Shown: positions 21,454-32,365, numbered from the stretch's first letter. The stretch: DNA of 64,000 nt from Hirsutella rhossiliensis (GCF_020360975.1 NW_025408688.1:558001-622000); one strand, 5' to 3'. Notes: generated from the letters alone by a model not told the origin. Program-made: numbers and translations.

Positions 21454-22345
21454 ACCCAAATTTACTACGCAGCTACAGAAAACTGTGTAAACTGTGGGTG
21501 AGCATAACCCCCCCTCCGTTATATAGCTGTCCCCCACGTCTATCAAACGTCCTAAGAAAATAGAATTGCAGGCGCAGCAAACCTATGTTTCAAGCACCGA
21601 GTCCAATCGGCGTTCGGTAAATACCGGACTAGCTGCCGCTAGTTTTACGTTCTTGATTCAGCGTGCCTTCGCCAGCGTAATGCGCAGCCGCATCGGCTGG
21701 ATGATTACTGCTACATGGAGGGGCCGCTTCCCTGCACCGTTGCCAGCGTGACTAACGTAGCAAGGTAGGTCTTTATGCAACGCCCAAACGATAACCCACT
21801 TCTCTATCCTCTCGGGATATGCCAAGTTTCAGCCAGCCCAGAACCACATCAACGTGATTAAAACAATGCAACAGCCCTCCGTGATTCGGTCCTCGGCTCC
21901 GCCCAACCGGGGTCCTGACTTTCACTTTGTGCGCCGAACCCGCCCCCGATCCACCGAGTGCGGCCTTGCAGCTCAGGGCCGGCGAACGAGGGCGAAATAA
22001 AGTGGAGATCGTGGCTTGCCGGCACGATCTGAGTCTTGTGGACTTGTGTCATGAAGCCAGCGTATGTCCCTTGTCCCCAGGATCGATGGACCGGAACCGA
22101 AACTGCCAGGACCGGGGCTATCATGTGTGGTCTACTACATTGTTCCGCGGCAAGTTTGCATGGTGTATTTAACCGGATAGCCTCCCCGAGTCCCCGATCG
22201 CAGCGTGCAAGGCTAGAATCAAGCAGGTCTCGACAACACTGCCGTTTTCGAACTTTTCCTTTCGCTTATCTTCTACATTCCTTTCTTACCAAGACTCCTT
22301 GTTTTCGCGCACGCGCGCTTAGCTGCATCTTCTTTCGTCGCCGCC
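21454..22345. other. Intergenic region and promoter of the M43 gene
   Basis: No gene is recognised. Short open frames at 21566-21751 and 21927-22172 lack support. A TATA-like GTATTTAACC at 22163-22172 and a C/T-rich stretch just before ATG 22346 are suitable promoter elements for the protease gene. Confidence 0.4.
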
Positions 22346-24361
22346 ATGGCCATGCTGCCACTTATCGTGACGGGCGTCATGGCTTCGGTCACTATGGCTG
22401 GTACCATTGACACCGTAGCCAGCCCGGACATTCGTGCGGGACCCGGGATCTCAGCCCGGAGGAGCGCATGATGTTCAAGCGTCAGCGGCCGCAGCCCGAT
22501 GACAATCAGCTAATTGAGCTTGGCGCGGCCATGACCTTTTGCTGTTCGGGCGCCAACTGCCCTTCTGTGAGAACAAACCCCGTCGGGGCTTCTTGCCACA
22601 TAACTGGCGATGCTGACGTGTTATTTGCAGGACAACGTTGCTCAAAACGCCGTGGACCAGATGAACTCCTTCTATAAGATGTGCAATATCCAATTCAATC
22701 TTCAGAACGTCTCCCAAACCCAAGATCAACGCTGCCAGGCGGGCTTGCAAGATAACGCTGCCATGGACAACCTCAAATCCCAGGTTCACACAGGCAACAC
22801 GAGCACCCTCAACATTGTCTACGTAAATACCAATCAGGGCGCTGGCGTCAAAGGCGTCTGCGTTATTCCACAACCCCAAACCAACATTGCCCAAGCAGTT
22901 GGCAGCAAGGATGGCTGCGTTGTTGCCACTGACACGCTACCGAAGCACAACGGAGGCAACGATGCCGATGGCGGCGGAGGAGCCAAGAAGGGGGCGGGCA
23001 GGTTATTCGGCCGTCTATTCAGACGTCAAAAAGACAATGGCGGCAGAGGCGGCGGCGGCGGTGGTGACGGTGACGCCAGCGGAGCCGCGACTACTTCTAC
23101 GCACGAAGCGGGACACTGGTTCGGAGAAGTTCACTTTGGGCAGGGCGGTGGCCAAGGGGGTGGCCAGGGCGGCGGCCCCGTTGGTGGCCCTTTTGGCGGC
23201 TCCGCTGGTGGTGGGGGCGTATTTACTAAACGCCAAAATGCGGGAAACATCATGGAGCCCGTCTCGCAGTATGTCTCTTCCTTACCACCTGTTCCAACAC
23301 CGCCGAGACAACTAACATGGCAAATCTCATAGACCGGGCAAGCAGTACTCTTTAACCAAGAGCAGTGCAACCGAATGCGACAGGTTGCTATGAGCCGAAT
23401 CAAAGATCAAAAGGTTCCCGTTACGCAGAAGGGTAGCCAAGAAGGCGGCGGCGGCGGCACTGGTGGAGGCGGCATTGGCAATGGCTCTCCGAACAAAGGT
23501 CCCAAGAATCCCTCAACTGGTCAAAAGGGTCCATCGGGCGGCAAGGGCCCCAACAGTCCTCAGAAGCCCAGCTCTCCCCAGTCTCCCGACAGCCCCAACG
23601 GAAGCAAGGGCCCCAACAGTCCTCAGAACCCGAGCCCTCCCCAGTCTCCCAATGGAGACGGAAGCAACGGAAGCAACGGCAACAACAAAGGCGGAGGGGG
23701 AAACACCGGAGGCCTACCTAACACCGGAATTGGTTCCGGCCGTCCTAAACAGGGAAGCGTTCCAGGGCCAAATCTTCAACCTCCCACAGAAACCGGCAAT
23801 AGGGACCCTTCAGACCCCTCCGGACCTGGCAATGATCCATTCCAGGGCTCCCCATCACCCCCGGTACAAGTCTTTCCTACAAACTCGGGGGGCAACCAAG
23901 GCTTCCCCCTCGGTGACCAGGGCCCTGGTAGCCAAGGTCCCCCCGACTCATCATTCTCTCCAGGAGGTCCCCAGGACTCGGGTCGCGGACCACCTCTGGG
24001 CCCATCAATTGGAGGCGGTTCATTGCAACCCGGAGGCCAAGAAGCTGGACTCTCCGGCCCGCCTTCAACTTTTGATGGATCTAACAACTCCCTGGACCCG
24101 AGTGGCCAAGACGGCTTTACGGGGGCCCTCTCTGCCAGGGCGGAGACTGAGGGAGATATCAACGAGTCTGGTCTCGTACACCTTTCCCGACGTGAGGGTG
24201 AGAAGGCTGAGACTTCCGATCCGGCCTTAGTTCACTTATCCCGGCGTCAAGATGGACAGCCGAAGGCTGATAGCTCGGGCTTGGTGCACATTTCTCGTCG
24301 CGAAGGAAATCAGGCTGAGACTGATGACGGCGGGCTGGTTCATCTTTCCCGGCGTAAGTAG
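22346..24361 (+). CDS. Secreted M43-type metalloprotease with Kex2-style repeat tail
   Basis: ATG 22346 opens a hydrophobic stretch fit for a signal peptide (MAMLPLIVTGVMASVTMAG). The mature part, LSPEERMMFKRQ, continues two bases out of frame, so an indel lies near 22430. A clear intron follows at 22567-22630 (GTGAGA, GCTGAC, TTTGCAG). The catalytic domain has VHTGNTSTLNIVYVN and GVCVIP, then the zinc motif HEAGHWFGEVH at 23102-23134 and a Met-turn NIMEPVSQ. An in-frame TAG at 23330 is removed if an intron spans 23273-23332 (weak GTCTCT donor, good ACTAAC branch). The family (fungal pappalysin-like peptidase M43) cuts extracellular protein. Unusual features are Gly-rich inserts beside the zinc motif, a long Pro/Ser/Gly linker, and a C-terminal array of four 18-residue repeats. 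Confidence 0.7.
24140..24355 (+). repeat. Four 18-residue repeats ending in Arg-Arg
   Basis: The last 72 residues before the terminal Lys are four units of exactly 18 residues. Each ends in (G/A)LVH(L/I)SRR, with Arg-Arg at constant spacing. The first ten residues of each unit are acidic and variable. Dibasic sites at fixed spacing in a secreted protein suggest Kex2 processing into short peptides, as in fungal KEX2-processed repeat proteins. The processing is inference; the repeats are direct observation. Confidence 0.85.
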
Positions 24362-24704
24362 ACGGTAGAGAACATGAAGTAGGAATGGATAACTCTTTAC
24401 TTATATCTATTCGGTACCATACCCCACCGGGCCCACCCCCCTTTCGGTAACACCCCCCTTTCGGTAGCGCATTTGTAAAAATCTCCTCCAAAAGTCTACC
24501 ATTTGAACTACCATGCACCTCTCACGAAGAGAGCATGCAAGTGGGCATTGATTGTTTTAATAATAGGTGTGTTTTGTTGTATTCCGTTGTGTCTGTCCCT
24601 CTTTCAATGCCCTCTTCTAGGCTCCCTATTTATATCCCTTGGTTCCCTATTGATATCCCCTTTTCAGTTGTATAGGTACAATATCTAGGAGGCTGGGCTC
24701 CTTT
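24362..24704. other. Intergenic, nothing recognised
   Basis: A stretch after the protease stop, with a short duplicated CCCCCCTTTCGGTA motif at 24437-24466 and T-rich sequence after 24540. No gene is seen. Confidence 0.5.
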
Positions 24705-24954
24705 TGTTGAGACATGGACCAAGACATGTTTAGGCAGCACCTACAAGTGGTGAGTCACTGGATAGTGGCACGGACGTGCCGCTATGTATATATGTATGTT
24801 GAGAGCTGTCAGACAGAATAGAATAGAAGCAAGTTCAATCGCAACAGGTTATGCACCCGGTTGCTTTTATTATGCTTCCACTGCACGATTGAACTCGGCA
24901 TATGAGAACACTTTTTCGTCAAGAATCGACGGTTGACAGCAAAGACCCGGCACT

Positions 24955-26070
24955 ATGGGCAAGAAAGACTACAAAGGAACCATCCTTGATGGAAGAGACT
25001 CCTTTGACAGCTGGAAGATGGATCTTGAAGATAACTTGTTGAGTGACGATCTTATGAGCTGCGTCACCGGTATGGCAACAGCGGAATCGTCAGATTTATC
25101 AACGCCAGGAGAGAATGCTGCGGACGTTAAAAATGTCTCTCTTGCGAGAATGAAAATACGACAGAGTATTGACCAGATCCACAAGAACTCAGTCAACCAT
25201 CTCACCGATCCACGAGCAATTTATCAATCCCTCGTTAAGCGATATGCGACATCGAACAAAGCGCGCCTTCGACAGCTGATCCGAACGCTATACGACGTTA
25301 GTACGCAGACGAATAAAACTGTGCAGGAGAAGGTTGACGACCTAAAGCGACTTCGAGCTCAGATTAATAGCCAAGACAAGGACATTGTTATTCATGAACA
25401 GCTATTGATTTGCTTCTTGCAAATGAGCATGGACGACTCTTTTAACACTACGATCGAGATCTTGAACGCCTCGACAGAGACGTTGACAATGGAAAAGGTG
25501 CAGAGCTCTCTGGAAAGCAAAGAGTTGGAACTCGTCGATACTACAATCAAGGGAGAAACCGCACAATTCGCGGGTCGTGGCCGCAGTGCATGGAACAAAG
25601 GGAACAACAGGTCCAAAGCACAGGATGGTGGCGATGATAGCAAGGAGGAGTATCTGAAGAAGGCAGGGGGGTGCTGGTCTTGTGGCGGTATGCATTTCAA
25701 GCATGATTGTGCAATTTGGCACCAAACCAAAGCAGGGAAGACCTGGCTAGCCTCTGAAAAAGCGAAGGCGAGAGAGGCCATGGATAGCAAAGAAAAGGCA
25801 AACGCGGTCAGGATCCTTGAAGACAGTGGTAGTGAATCTGAGAGATCTACCTACTTGCTTCCGAACACAAAAGTAACAGCCCCTCCACAATGGTATCTCG
25901 ACAGCTGTGCTTCCGTCCATATCACCCCAAGGGAAGACCAATTTATCTCAAAGTTGTCCCCTACAAAGACAAGTGTTGAGATTGCAGACGGCTCCGAGGT
26001 TCGTTCAAGAGGGAAAGGGGATGTGAGGATCTTTACGTCTCACAGAAAGGAAGAGCAAGGTCGACAATAG
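24955..26070 (+). pseudogene. Copia Gag and protease
   Basis: ATG 24955 follows a leader ending CCCGGCACT. Residues 1-200 are a UBN2-type Gag: SFDSWKMDLEDNL, IYQSLVKRYATSN, and VQEKVDDLKRLRAQI. A zinc knuckle CWSCGGMHFKHDC lies at 25675-25713. The protease active site reads WYLDSCASVHITP, where the usual D-S-G-A-S has Cys in place of Gly, a substitution that probably weakens catalysis. The frame ends at 26070. The continuation STWVHYIPEATSSLLSVGEL is one frame away, so there is a frameshift at about 26065. Confidence 0.82.
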
Positions 26071-26206
26071 TACGTGGGTGCACTACATCCCGGAGGCGAC
26101 GAGCAGCCTGCTATCAGTCGGTGAACTGGAAGACAGGGGAGCATGTATTGTCGTGGACTCTCCGGGAAGACAGTTACGGTGACAAGAAATCAGGAGGAGG
26201 TGCTGT

Positions 26207-26955
26207 TTGGCCACAGACATAAAAAGGTGGCGCTTGAGCCAGACAAGAGGGCACCGAGCCCATACAATCCAAGAAAAGGATGGCGATAACGGGGTAGCGC
26301 TGAAGTCAATCCTGAAGATGCCGGAAAGACTACTACATGCTAGGCTGGGACACCCTGGAAAGCATATGGAGGGCAAATTGAACGCCGTAATGGATGATCT
26401 CGGAGACAACTCATTCTGCCCGTCATTCTGCTCAAGCTGCACTGAGGCCAAAATGACAAGAAAGGTCTCAAGGGAGCCAATGTCTGCGGTGACAGAAAAG
26501 CTAGAGAGAGTCCATATAGATCTTTGGGGGCCAGTTGAGCTATCACTTCAAGGAATGAAGTACATGCTGACAATCACCGATCAGGCTACCGGGCGAGTTT
26601 GGGTTTATTTCTCTAGAGACAAAACGAGAATTACCGACAAGATCAAAGCCTGGGTAGTTGTTGCAGAGGCAGAGTGTCGCGAGTACGGAAAAGGCGAAAA
26701 GGTCAAGGCGATGCGCTTTGATCGCGGGAAGGAGTTTCTAAACGAGGCAATGAAGGTATTTTGCACGGGGAGAGCTATTCGGACCGAACCAACAGTGGGC
26801 TACCACCCGGAGGGGAATAGTATCTCTGAGAGGAGCATGAGAACCATATCAGAGAGGGGGTCTGCTATGCGCCACGAAATGGACCTCCCGGCAGCATACT
26901 GGGAGTTTTCGAACGCAACAGCGGCCTATCTGAGAAATAGGGGAGTTGTCATGAG
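26207..26955 (+). pseudogene. Copia integrase, truncated
   Basis: The GAG-pre-integrase zinc region LLHARLGHPGKH...CSSCTEAKM is followed by the catalytic core: HIDLWGP (first Asp), MRFDRGKEF (second Asp) and PEGNSISER (Glu). The frame leaves integrase at about YLRNRGVV and runs into hAT-derived sequence, so the downstream half of Pol is lost. The open frame's formal end at 27304 is a chimera. Confidence 0.85.
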
Positions 26956-28170
26956 TAAGCTCATCGTCAGAGTCAGGCGTGCGGCGTACGGCACGCTGAT
27001 ACGCTCGTGGCATCGCTGTGCCAGGCTCGTACGAATCGCCATTGGCTTGAAGGTATTCCAACCCCCGTTTGGTCACATCAGCAGCGCTGCCGGCGGTGTT
27101 GACGGTAGCAGCAGCAGCTTTCCCTCCAGCCTTGCCCCCAGCTTCGGGGCTCGAGCCCTAACGACGCTCCACTCGATTCACTACCCGTACGCGGTAAAGG
27201 CCGGCCAAAGGGCTCATCCAACCTCGAGAAAGGTGCCTGCAGCACAAGGCGTAAACCCTCTGCACATGAGATCGTTGAGAGGATCGAGCGTGCCGAGGCT
27301 ATAAGGCCACCGCTGTCAACAGCGCCGGCGGCACTCACAAGCACGAAAAAACACGAGGCTGACAGGGGGCAGCAGCACCACTGTTAACGCCGCCGATGTG
27401 ACGAGGCAGGCGTTGGAATACATTTACGCTAATGGCGACTCATACGAGCCAGGCACAGAGATGCCACGGGCATATCAGCGGCACCGCACGCCTGACTCTG
27501 ACAATGAGCTTGCCGGCGCAGGCGAGACGCAGGGCACAATTCACTGTTATCAGGCCACGCAGCAGGCTACGCAGTGGAATACGCAGCGGATTACGATGCC
27601 TTCAACCCATCGCGGTCACAAAGAAGAGGATACAGAGGATGAAGATGACCCCCTAGCCGATTTTGATATGATGGACGAGGAGATGGAGGAAGAGGAGTGT
27701 TTAAGGGAGGAAATACTCTCTCTACAGCCTGTGTGGCTGCCTAATGCAGTCTCCCAATAGTCTTCTGCAGCCTCAGAACTCTCTGCAGGCTGCCTTTTTG
27801 TCTAGCCCGTCGGGGCCCTTAGCTGTATACCCCTTATGGTCACGTCACCCCGAGCTCAAGATCTCAGACGTGCTTCGCGACAGATCTCGGGGGTGGCTGC
27901 GCCCCCCCACTTTTTCCCAGGACACCGTCCTGAGTCAGGACGGTATCGGATCCGTTGAAATGGTGGTTAGAGTCAGCGCAGCGGCGACGGTTCCCTAACT
28001 TATCTTTGATGGCCATTGACCTTCTATCGATTGCGCCTATGTCTACTGAGACAGAGCGGCTCTTCTCCAAAGCCAAACTTTCGGTAACCGACCAGCGAGG
28101 ATCTATGAACATTGAAACTTTAAATCTCTTGGAATGCCTACGATCCTGGGACCGGAGCGCTCTGATACTC
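26956..28170. mobile_element. hAT-type fragments with an inverted duplication
   Basis: The minus strand at 26960-27120 and the plus strand at 27355-27510 encode near-copies of the same peptide (LEY..ANGDSYEPGT.MPRAYQR, then TPDSD.EL), so the two arms are inverted with about 240 bp between them. On the plus side an acidic stretch runs to 27760. After a gap the typical hAT dimerisation domain appears (FPNLSLMAIDLLSIAPMS, ETERLFSKAK) at 27955-28165. No catalytic core is present. This looks like one or two internally deleted hAT copies that landed in the copia element. Confidence 0.65.
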
Positions 28171-28215
28171 CCATCCGAGGTAAGATTTCTGTTTCGTCAG
28201 ATGAAGATTGTCTAA
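27955..28215 (+). pseudogene. hAT transposase C-terminal dimerisation fragment
   Basis: About 87 codons: WWLESAQRRRFPNLSLMAIDLLSIAPMS then ETERLFSKAKLSVTDQRGSMNIETLNLLECLRSW. This is the hAT family C-terminal region that mediates dimerisation. It lacks the rest of the transposase and has stops just upstream in its frame, so it is a remnant. Confidence 0.8.
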
Positions 28216-28690
28216 TTATGGATTCCAGTGTCGCTATATCGATCCGGAAGCCACCGGTACCGGGTCTGAGCCTCTGATTCAGGAAAGGGCGAGGAAAGCT
28301 GCACGTAAGGCAGGCAATTCGGTGAGGGCGCTGGAAAACTTGAAGGCAACCTTGCAGGTGCGACGGGTGCAATGCCAAATGTCAGACTATATGTTCACAC
28401 TAATAGTGTAGACCACAGTTTGCACTGTAGTTCAGTTTGGCCGTGACGAACAGACTAATAGCTCAGTTTGAACATCTCAGGCACACTGGTAGTGTAGTGC
28501 GGCCAAGTCACACGCACTGAATGAGCAGTTTGAGGGGTCCAAACGCACTGGCCACACTATTAGGAGCACTGGTCCTGACGGCCGGGCTGACTGTCTCAGC
28601 CGGCGCATCAGAAAGCAGGCCTGACGTCCTCGCTGACTGTCTCAGCAGGAGCATCAGCAAGCAGGGAACCTCTAGAGGTCCTACGAGCGG
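28216..28690. other. Remnant region with short repeats
   Basis: No gene is supported. An ACACTAATAGTGT palindrome lies at 28397-28409. A duplicated CTGACTGTCTCAGC lies near 28588 and 28632. It may hold a hAT terminus, but I could not pair its ends. Confidence 0.35.
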
Positions 28691-28699
28691 TTTCGCAAC

Positions 28700-29400
28700 A
28701 TCAACAGTGCCAGGTCCCGTCCTCGAAGGCACCAGGCAGCTGGGATATTTTGCAGCGCAACCAGAAGATCGAGAGAAAGCCGCCGAAGGTCTGCAACAGT
28801 CAGAAGGGTCTGCAGACATGACCATACCTGTGTTTGCCAAGCTGGCCAAGAGCTAAGAACGCTAAGGCTGGCTATCCTATATGCCCGAGCAGGAGCAGCT
28901 ACCGTCTCGTCTTTACCGCCGGCCGCGCGGCGCTCTACGTTCACAAACGACACGACATCGGGTCGTGGACCAGCGATGGAGGCGTCGACTGGTGCAGCGT
29001 CACCTCCATCAAGCCTAACACTACGATATTCTCTGTCTACTCCCCGATCTATGTCAGGGAGCCTAATAGGAGCCCGCTGCCCGCCTTCGCATCGAGCACG
29101 CCGTGCCATAGAGCCGCCTTCGTCGGAGACTTCAATATCCACCATCCCGCTCTGGGACATCCATAACCGGACGTCGGACAATTGTGACGACATACTAGAG
29201 TTGGCAAGCCGATGGAACCTCGCACTCGCTACCTACGCCCGAGGGCGAAATCACTCGCCTTGGTGGACCGGGCACGCGTGACAGCACGATAGACCTCGCC
29301 TGGGTCTCGTGGGACCTCAGCGACATACCTCAACAGAGCTGCACCTGCTACGACCCTTTGTGCCGGCATACAACAGCAATGGATTCAAGTCCAAAACTGA
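28700..29400 (+). pseudogene. LINE (Tad-type) ORF2 endonuclease fragment
   Basis: An apurinic-type endonuclease region read in several frames: RLVFTAGRAALYVHKRHDI, VDWCSVTSI, TIFSVYSPIY, AFVGDFNIHHP (the GDFN-H active-site motif), then NRTSDNCDDILELASRWNLALAT and STIDLAWVSWDLSD. Frameshifts and stops divide it, and no reverse transcriptase follows. It is a truncated dead copy. Confidence 0.72.
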
Positions 29401-29526
29401 CCGCGGCAACAAGTCGTCGCGGGAGCATTTTCTGCTCGTGGAATATGCTGAAGTGCTGGAAACGTGATGTTGAGGGGTTTGTGGAGTTTCGTGCGAAGGA
29501 CGAAGCAGCGGCATATCGCTCATCGT

Positions 29527-29637
29527 AGAATGTTCTCGCAGCACCCGGCACCGCGGAGCGGGGCCGGTGCCGGTGCCGGGGCATGATCCATTGGACCCGG
29601 TACAACCGGGTCCACCAAGCCGGGCACAGCCTGTGAC
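29527..29637 (-). repeat. Partial LTR of gypsy family 2
   Basis: The stretch GAATGTTCTCGCAGC...CCCGGTACAACCGGGTCCACC...GGGCACAGCC.GTGACA matches the last half of the LTRs at 51631-51863 and 56816-57051, with a few changes. It keeps the ...GTGACA end but lacks the first half. It is therefore a fragment, not a full solo LTR. Confidence 0.75.
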
Positions 29638-29956
29638 ACCAAGAAGCTGATGGGATGCCAAACAAATGCCAGATACGGCGGTCGCCGCGCGAATAACGAG
29701 GAGGAGGATCCCGGGCGTCATGCTGGGAACGCGGTGCCGTCGAATAGCAAGTCCACGGCATCTCGAAACTGGCGCAGGAAGGATGACTAGTGGCTCTGCA
29801 AATTGTCTGCAACTCTGCCTATATCTTTCATCCTGGGGCTTGTCTTTATGTCTGTCTTGGCATCTTTGACTACGCCAAGCAGTATATGGCGAGCATCTTT
29901 GACGAAATCCTCTGCCGACAAGCCGGGCAAAAGATGACCACGTCTCATTGGCAAAG

Positions 29957-30348
29957 CTATTTGCCGCCCTTGGAGCTCTTGCTTCCGCCACTGCCGCTGC
30001 CACCGCCTGAAGACTTGTAGGTAGAGCCGCCTTGGCCGTCGTTGTAGTAGGAGCTTCCGTTGGGGTTGGAGTAGTAGTAGGAACCGTTGCTGTGTTATCG
30101 TCGGCGTGTTAGTAGATGGCTGGGAATGGGTTCAGAGGGGTCAAGGCAAGGGGGACGTGCGAGTTGGAGTAGTGATAAGAGTTGCCGTTGGAAGCGCCGC
30201 TGCCGTAGTCGCGAGAGCAGTAGTGGTTGCCCTGTTCCGCGTCAGTACGTCGATATCGCGCTCTAGGTGTGTCGGATGTGGATGGGGGAGGAAAGGGGGG
30301 GCCAACCTTGCTGTTGGTGCCAGAGCTCTTGTACTCGTAGGATGGCAT
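29957..30348 (-). CDS. Small Tyr/Ser/Gly-rich conserved fungal protein (3 exons)
   Basis: The gene is complement(join(29957..30089, 30161..30231, 30307..30348)), 246 bases and 81 residues. It starts MPSYEYKSSGTNSK and continues GNHYCSRDYGSGASNGNSY, then YYYSNPNGSSYYNDGQGG and a Gly/Ser/Lys tail. Intron 1 (75 bp) has GTTGGC, TACTGACG and AACAG. Intron 2 (71 bp) has GCACGT, CTACTAAC and ACACAG, so it is a GC-AG intron. The branch sites, exact phase agreement and smooth low-complexity sequence across the joins support the model. Small Tyr-Ser-Asn-Gly proteins of this type are widespread in filamentous fungi. I know no function. It has no signal peptide and no membrane segment. It is likely a resident host gene in this transposon-rich stretch. 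Confidence 0.82.
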
Positions 30349-30351
30349 GGC

Positions 30352-30815
30352 TGTGAGTTTGAAAAGATAATTGCGTGGGATATTTCGAAGACGACTACAC
30401 TTGAGAGAGACAGGTTATGGCTGATTGAAGAGAGGGGAAACAGAGTGAGGGGGAAGGCGGACTTAATATTTTTTTTTAATATATTCCGCCATTGACGATA
30501 GTCAGAGGCACTGCGTCAGACTCGCTAAGCCTAATCTAGAGCTGTCCAATACTCGGTTCCGAGCCCAAGGAATTCGTCCCGATCTAATCCCTGAATTTCT
30601 CTTACATCCTTCAATCCGTCTCTTGCTCACTTGACCTGTCCCTTTCCAATTCTGGAGCCTGTCTGATGAGGTACAGACCACTCTCCTCCGCCGCATTTGA
30701 CGAAGAGTCCACCTGCCTTTAGCCGTCCGGTGTAGCTAACCTACCAGCTGTGGGGCAACCACAGGTATAGGTAGAGGGTTTGTGCTGAAAAGAAAAGGTT
30801 AAGACAGAGGATGTA
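30352..30815. other. Intergenic, nothing recognised
   Basis: The stretch includes the upstream region of the 81-residue gene (plus-strand coordinates above 30348, with an AT-rich block at 30470-30490) and the 3' side of a minus-strand LINE ORF1. No gene is seen. Confidence 0.5.
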
Positions 30816-30817
30816 TG

Positions 30818-32026
30818 TTAGTAGGGCGACGGTCGTAACTTGGCGAGTTCCCGGCGATATACCGGGCACCCAGGATCTGTAGCCTTGTGTGCTCCTTTTC
30901 CACCGCACGCTGCACACTTAAAAACGTCCGAGGTGCAAGTCGACGCAGAATGGCCCGGTTGGGCGCACTGTCCACAGATCGGAGCTGGCGCCTTGCAGCG
31001 ATAATGCAAGTGTCCGTAGAGGTGGCAACGGTAGCATCTCGCTGGTTGAAGTCCCTGAACAAATGGTCGCGTGTATGCACACTCGCCATTCGCCATCTCA
31101 ACCGTTCGTTGTGCAAGCAACCTGTCCACCTCCTCTTTCTTATCCAGGTGTACCACCAGAGAGCGGTATTCCTTGTCGACAGACGCTGTCCCGAGCCATC
31201 GCATCTTGTGCACTTTCACCCCGTTCATCCGCTCAAACACGGCGCATCCGATATCATCCGTCGCAACCCCACGATGGGCTCTATCAACCCGTAGAGGGTA
31301 CCACTGTTCCCCATATAGCGTTCCCTTGTCGAAGTGTGTCTTTATCCAGGTGTCGTTCTGCCGTACTTTATCGACGTCCGTCTCTCGAAAGAGAAGCCGA
31401 AAACGCCCTTTTCCCTTAGAATTGACGCCCAGACAGGTCACACCCAACTTCGAGGGCAGCGTTCGCGCGCCGACGAATAGTGCCGGCGTTGCCTTCCTTT
31501 ATGTCGCTGTCTAGGACCCGACTCACGTCTAAGCCAATGCCAGGCAGTGGCCCTGGGACCGAGAGGGTGGTGGCGAAAGTGGCAGGTGCTGTTGCTGTTG
31601 CTGATGAGGCGCACTTGGAGTGGCGGACTCCGGAGGGCTAGCGACGCGTGGGAAGAGCTCGTTTCGAATGAACTCTTCCAGAGACTCGACGCGTTTCTCC
31701 GCCCTTTCGGCCCGCTCCTCGACGCGTTTCAGGAGAGCTTCGATTCGCGCCAATGAATCCTCGTTGGCATTGGGGTCGGCATTCGTCGGTTTCGCTTTCG
31801 GCACGGCGGATTTCTTTCGTGATGGGCGCGGTTCAGGGTCGAATTGCAGCGTCGGTTTCAGAGGGCGACCGCGGGCGCTGGTCCTTGTCGCGTCGGTCGC
31901 GCTTGTCGAATTGGCCCCGATGCTACAGGCCACATTGTCGTTCGTACCGTCTTCCTCGTCATCGAGCAACTCGAATTGGTTCGAGTTGCGCTTGGTGCTG
32001 TTCTTGCTCTTCCGCGGCATTGTTCC
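30818..32026 (-). pseudogene. LINE ORF1 (Tad-type Gag-like), minus strand
   Basis: Starting at MPRKSKNSTKR (about 32020), the N-terminal half has a basic-acidic linker and a heptad-rich coiled coil (RIEALLKRVEERAERAEKRVESLEEF), then a Gln/Pro stretch ending at 31529. The frame from 31447 down to 30818 carries the RRM-like and zinc parts: WIKTHFDKGTLYGEQWYPL, VHKMRWLG, and three CCHC knuckles (CYRCHLYGHLHYRC, CGQCAQPGHSASTC, CAACGGKGAHKATDPGC). Such ORF1 proteins bind LINE RNA. A break between the two frames lies at 31450-31530. No ORF2 follows downstream. Confidence 0.8.
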
Positions 32027-32119
32027 GTGATCGGACTTAATATTATACACAACACCTCACGCTAGTTGCACAACAGAAAGTGGGTCAGTGTGGCTTTCGC
32101 GTTGGAGCGCCGATACCGC

Positions 32120-32365
32120 AACCTGCCTCTACGTATCGCACCTCAGCAGGATTTTCCGTGCCCGTCACAACAGGGACATGCCATCAGAGCTCATGTGGCT
32201 AAGACCCTCAACCTAGGGATAGAACGCATGCCGCAGATCGCCCGGGTGAAGACTGGATGGGCTATACGGGGCTCAGACCGGGAGGCGAGGGACCTGTTTG
32301 TGGTAATGCAAGACCACTGGGCGGTCCGCCTCGGGACCGTGGCTGTCCTGCGTGATCGTTTGTGA
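32120..32365 (+). pseudogene. LINE ORF1 fragment, plus strand
   Basis: The segment HVAKTLNLGIERMPQIARVKTGWAI..DREARDLFVVMQDHWAVRLGTVAVLRDRL resembles the middle part of a Tad-type ORF1 (the R-x-x-x-TGWA motif). It lies head-to-head with the minus-strand LINE ORF1. Only about 80 codons are present, without zinc knuckles. It is low in certainty because it is so short. Confidence 0.4.

Larger units (their letters stand above)
24705..26955 (+). mobile_element. Ty1/copia element, 3' truncated
   Basis: Gag, protease and integrase are present in the copia order, with integrase before RT. RT, RNase H and the 3' LTR are missing. The sequence stops at about 26955, where hAT-like DNA begins. A possible 5' LTR starts at TGTTGAGAC (24705), but without its partner the ends cannot be confirmed. 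Confidence 0.75.

Noticed and set aside
23776..24162. A Gly/Pro-rich minus-strand frame
   Set aside because: It is the complement of the protease's Pro/Gly linker. No start context or domain is seen.
24705..24954. A complete 5' LTR for the copia element
   Set aside because: No second copy is in the window and no clear CA end or primer binding site could be fixed, so only a possible start is noted.
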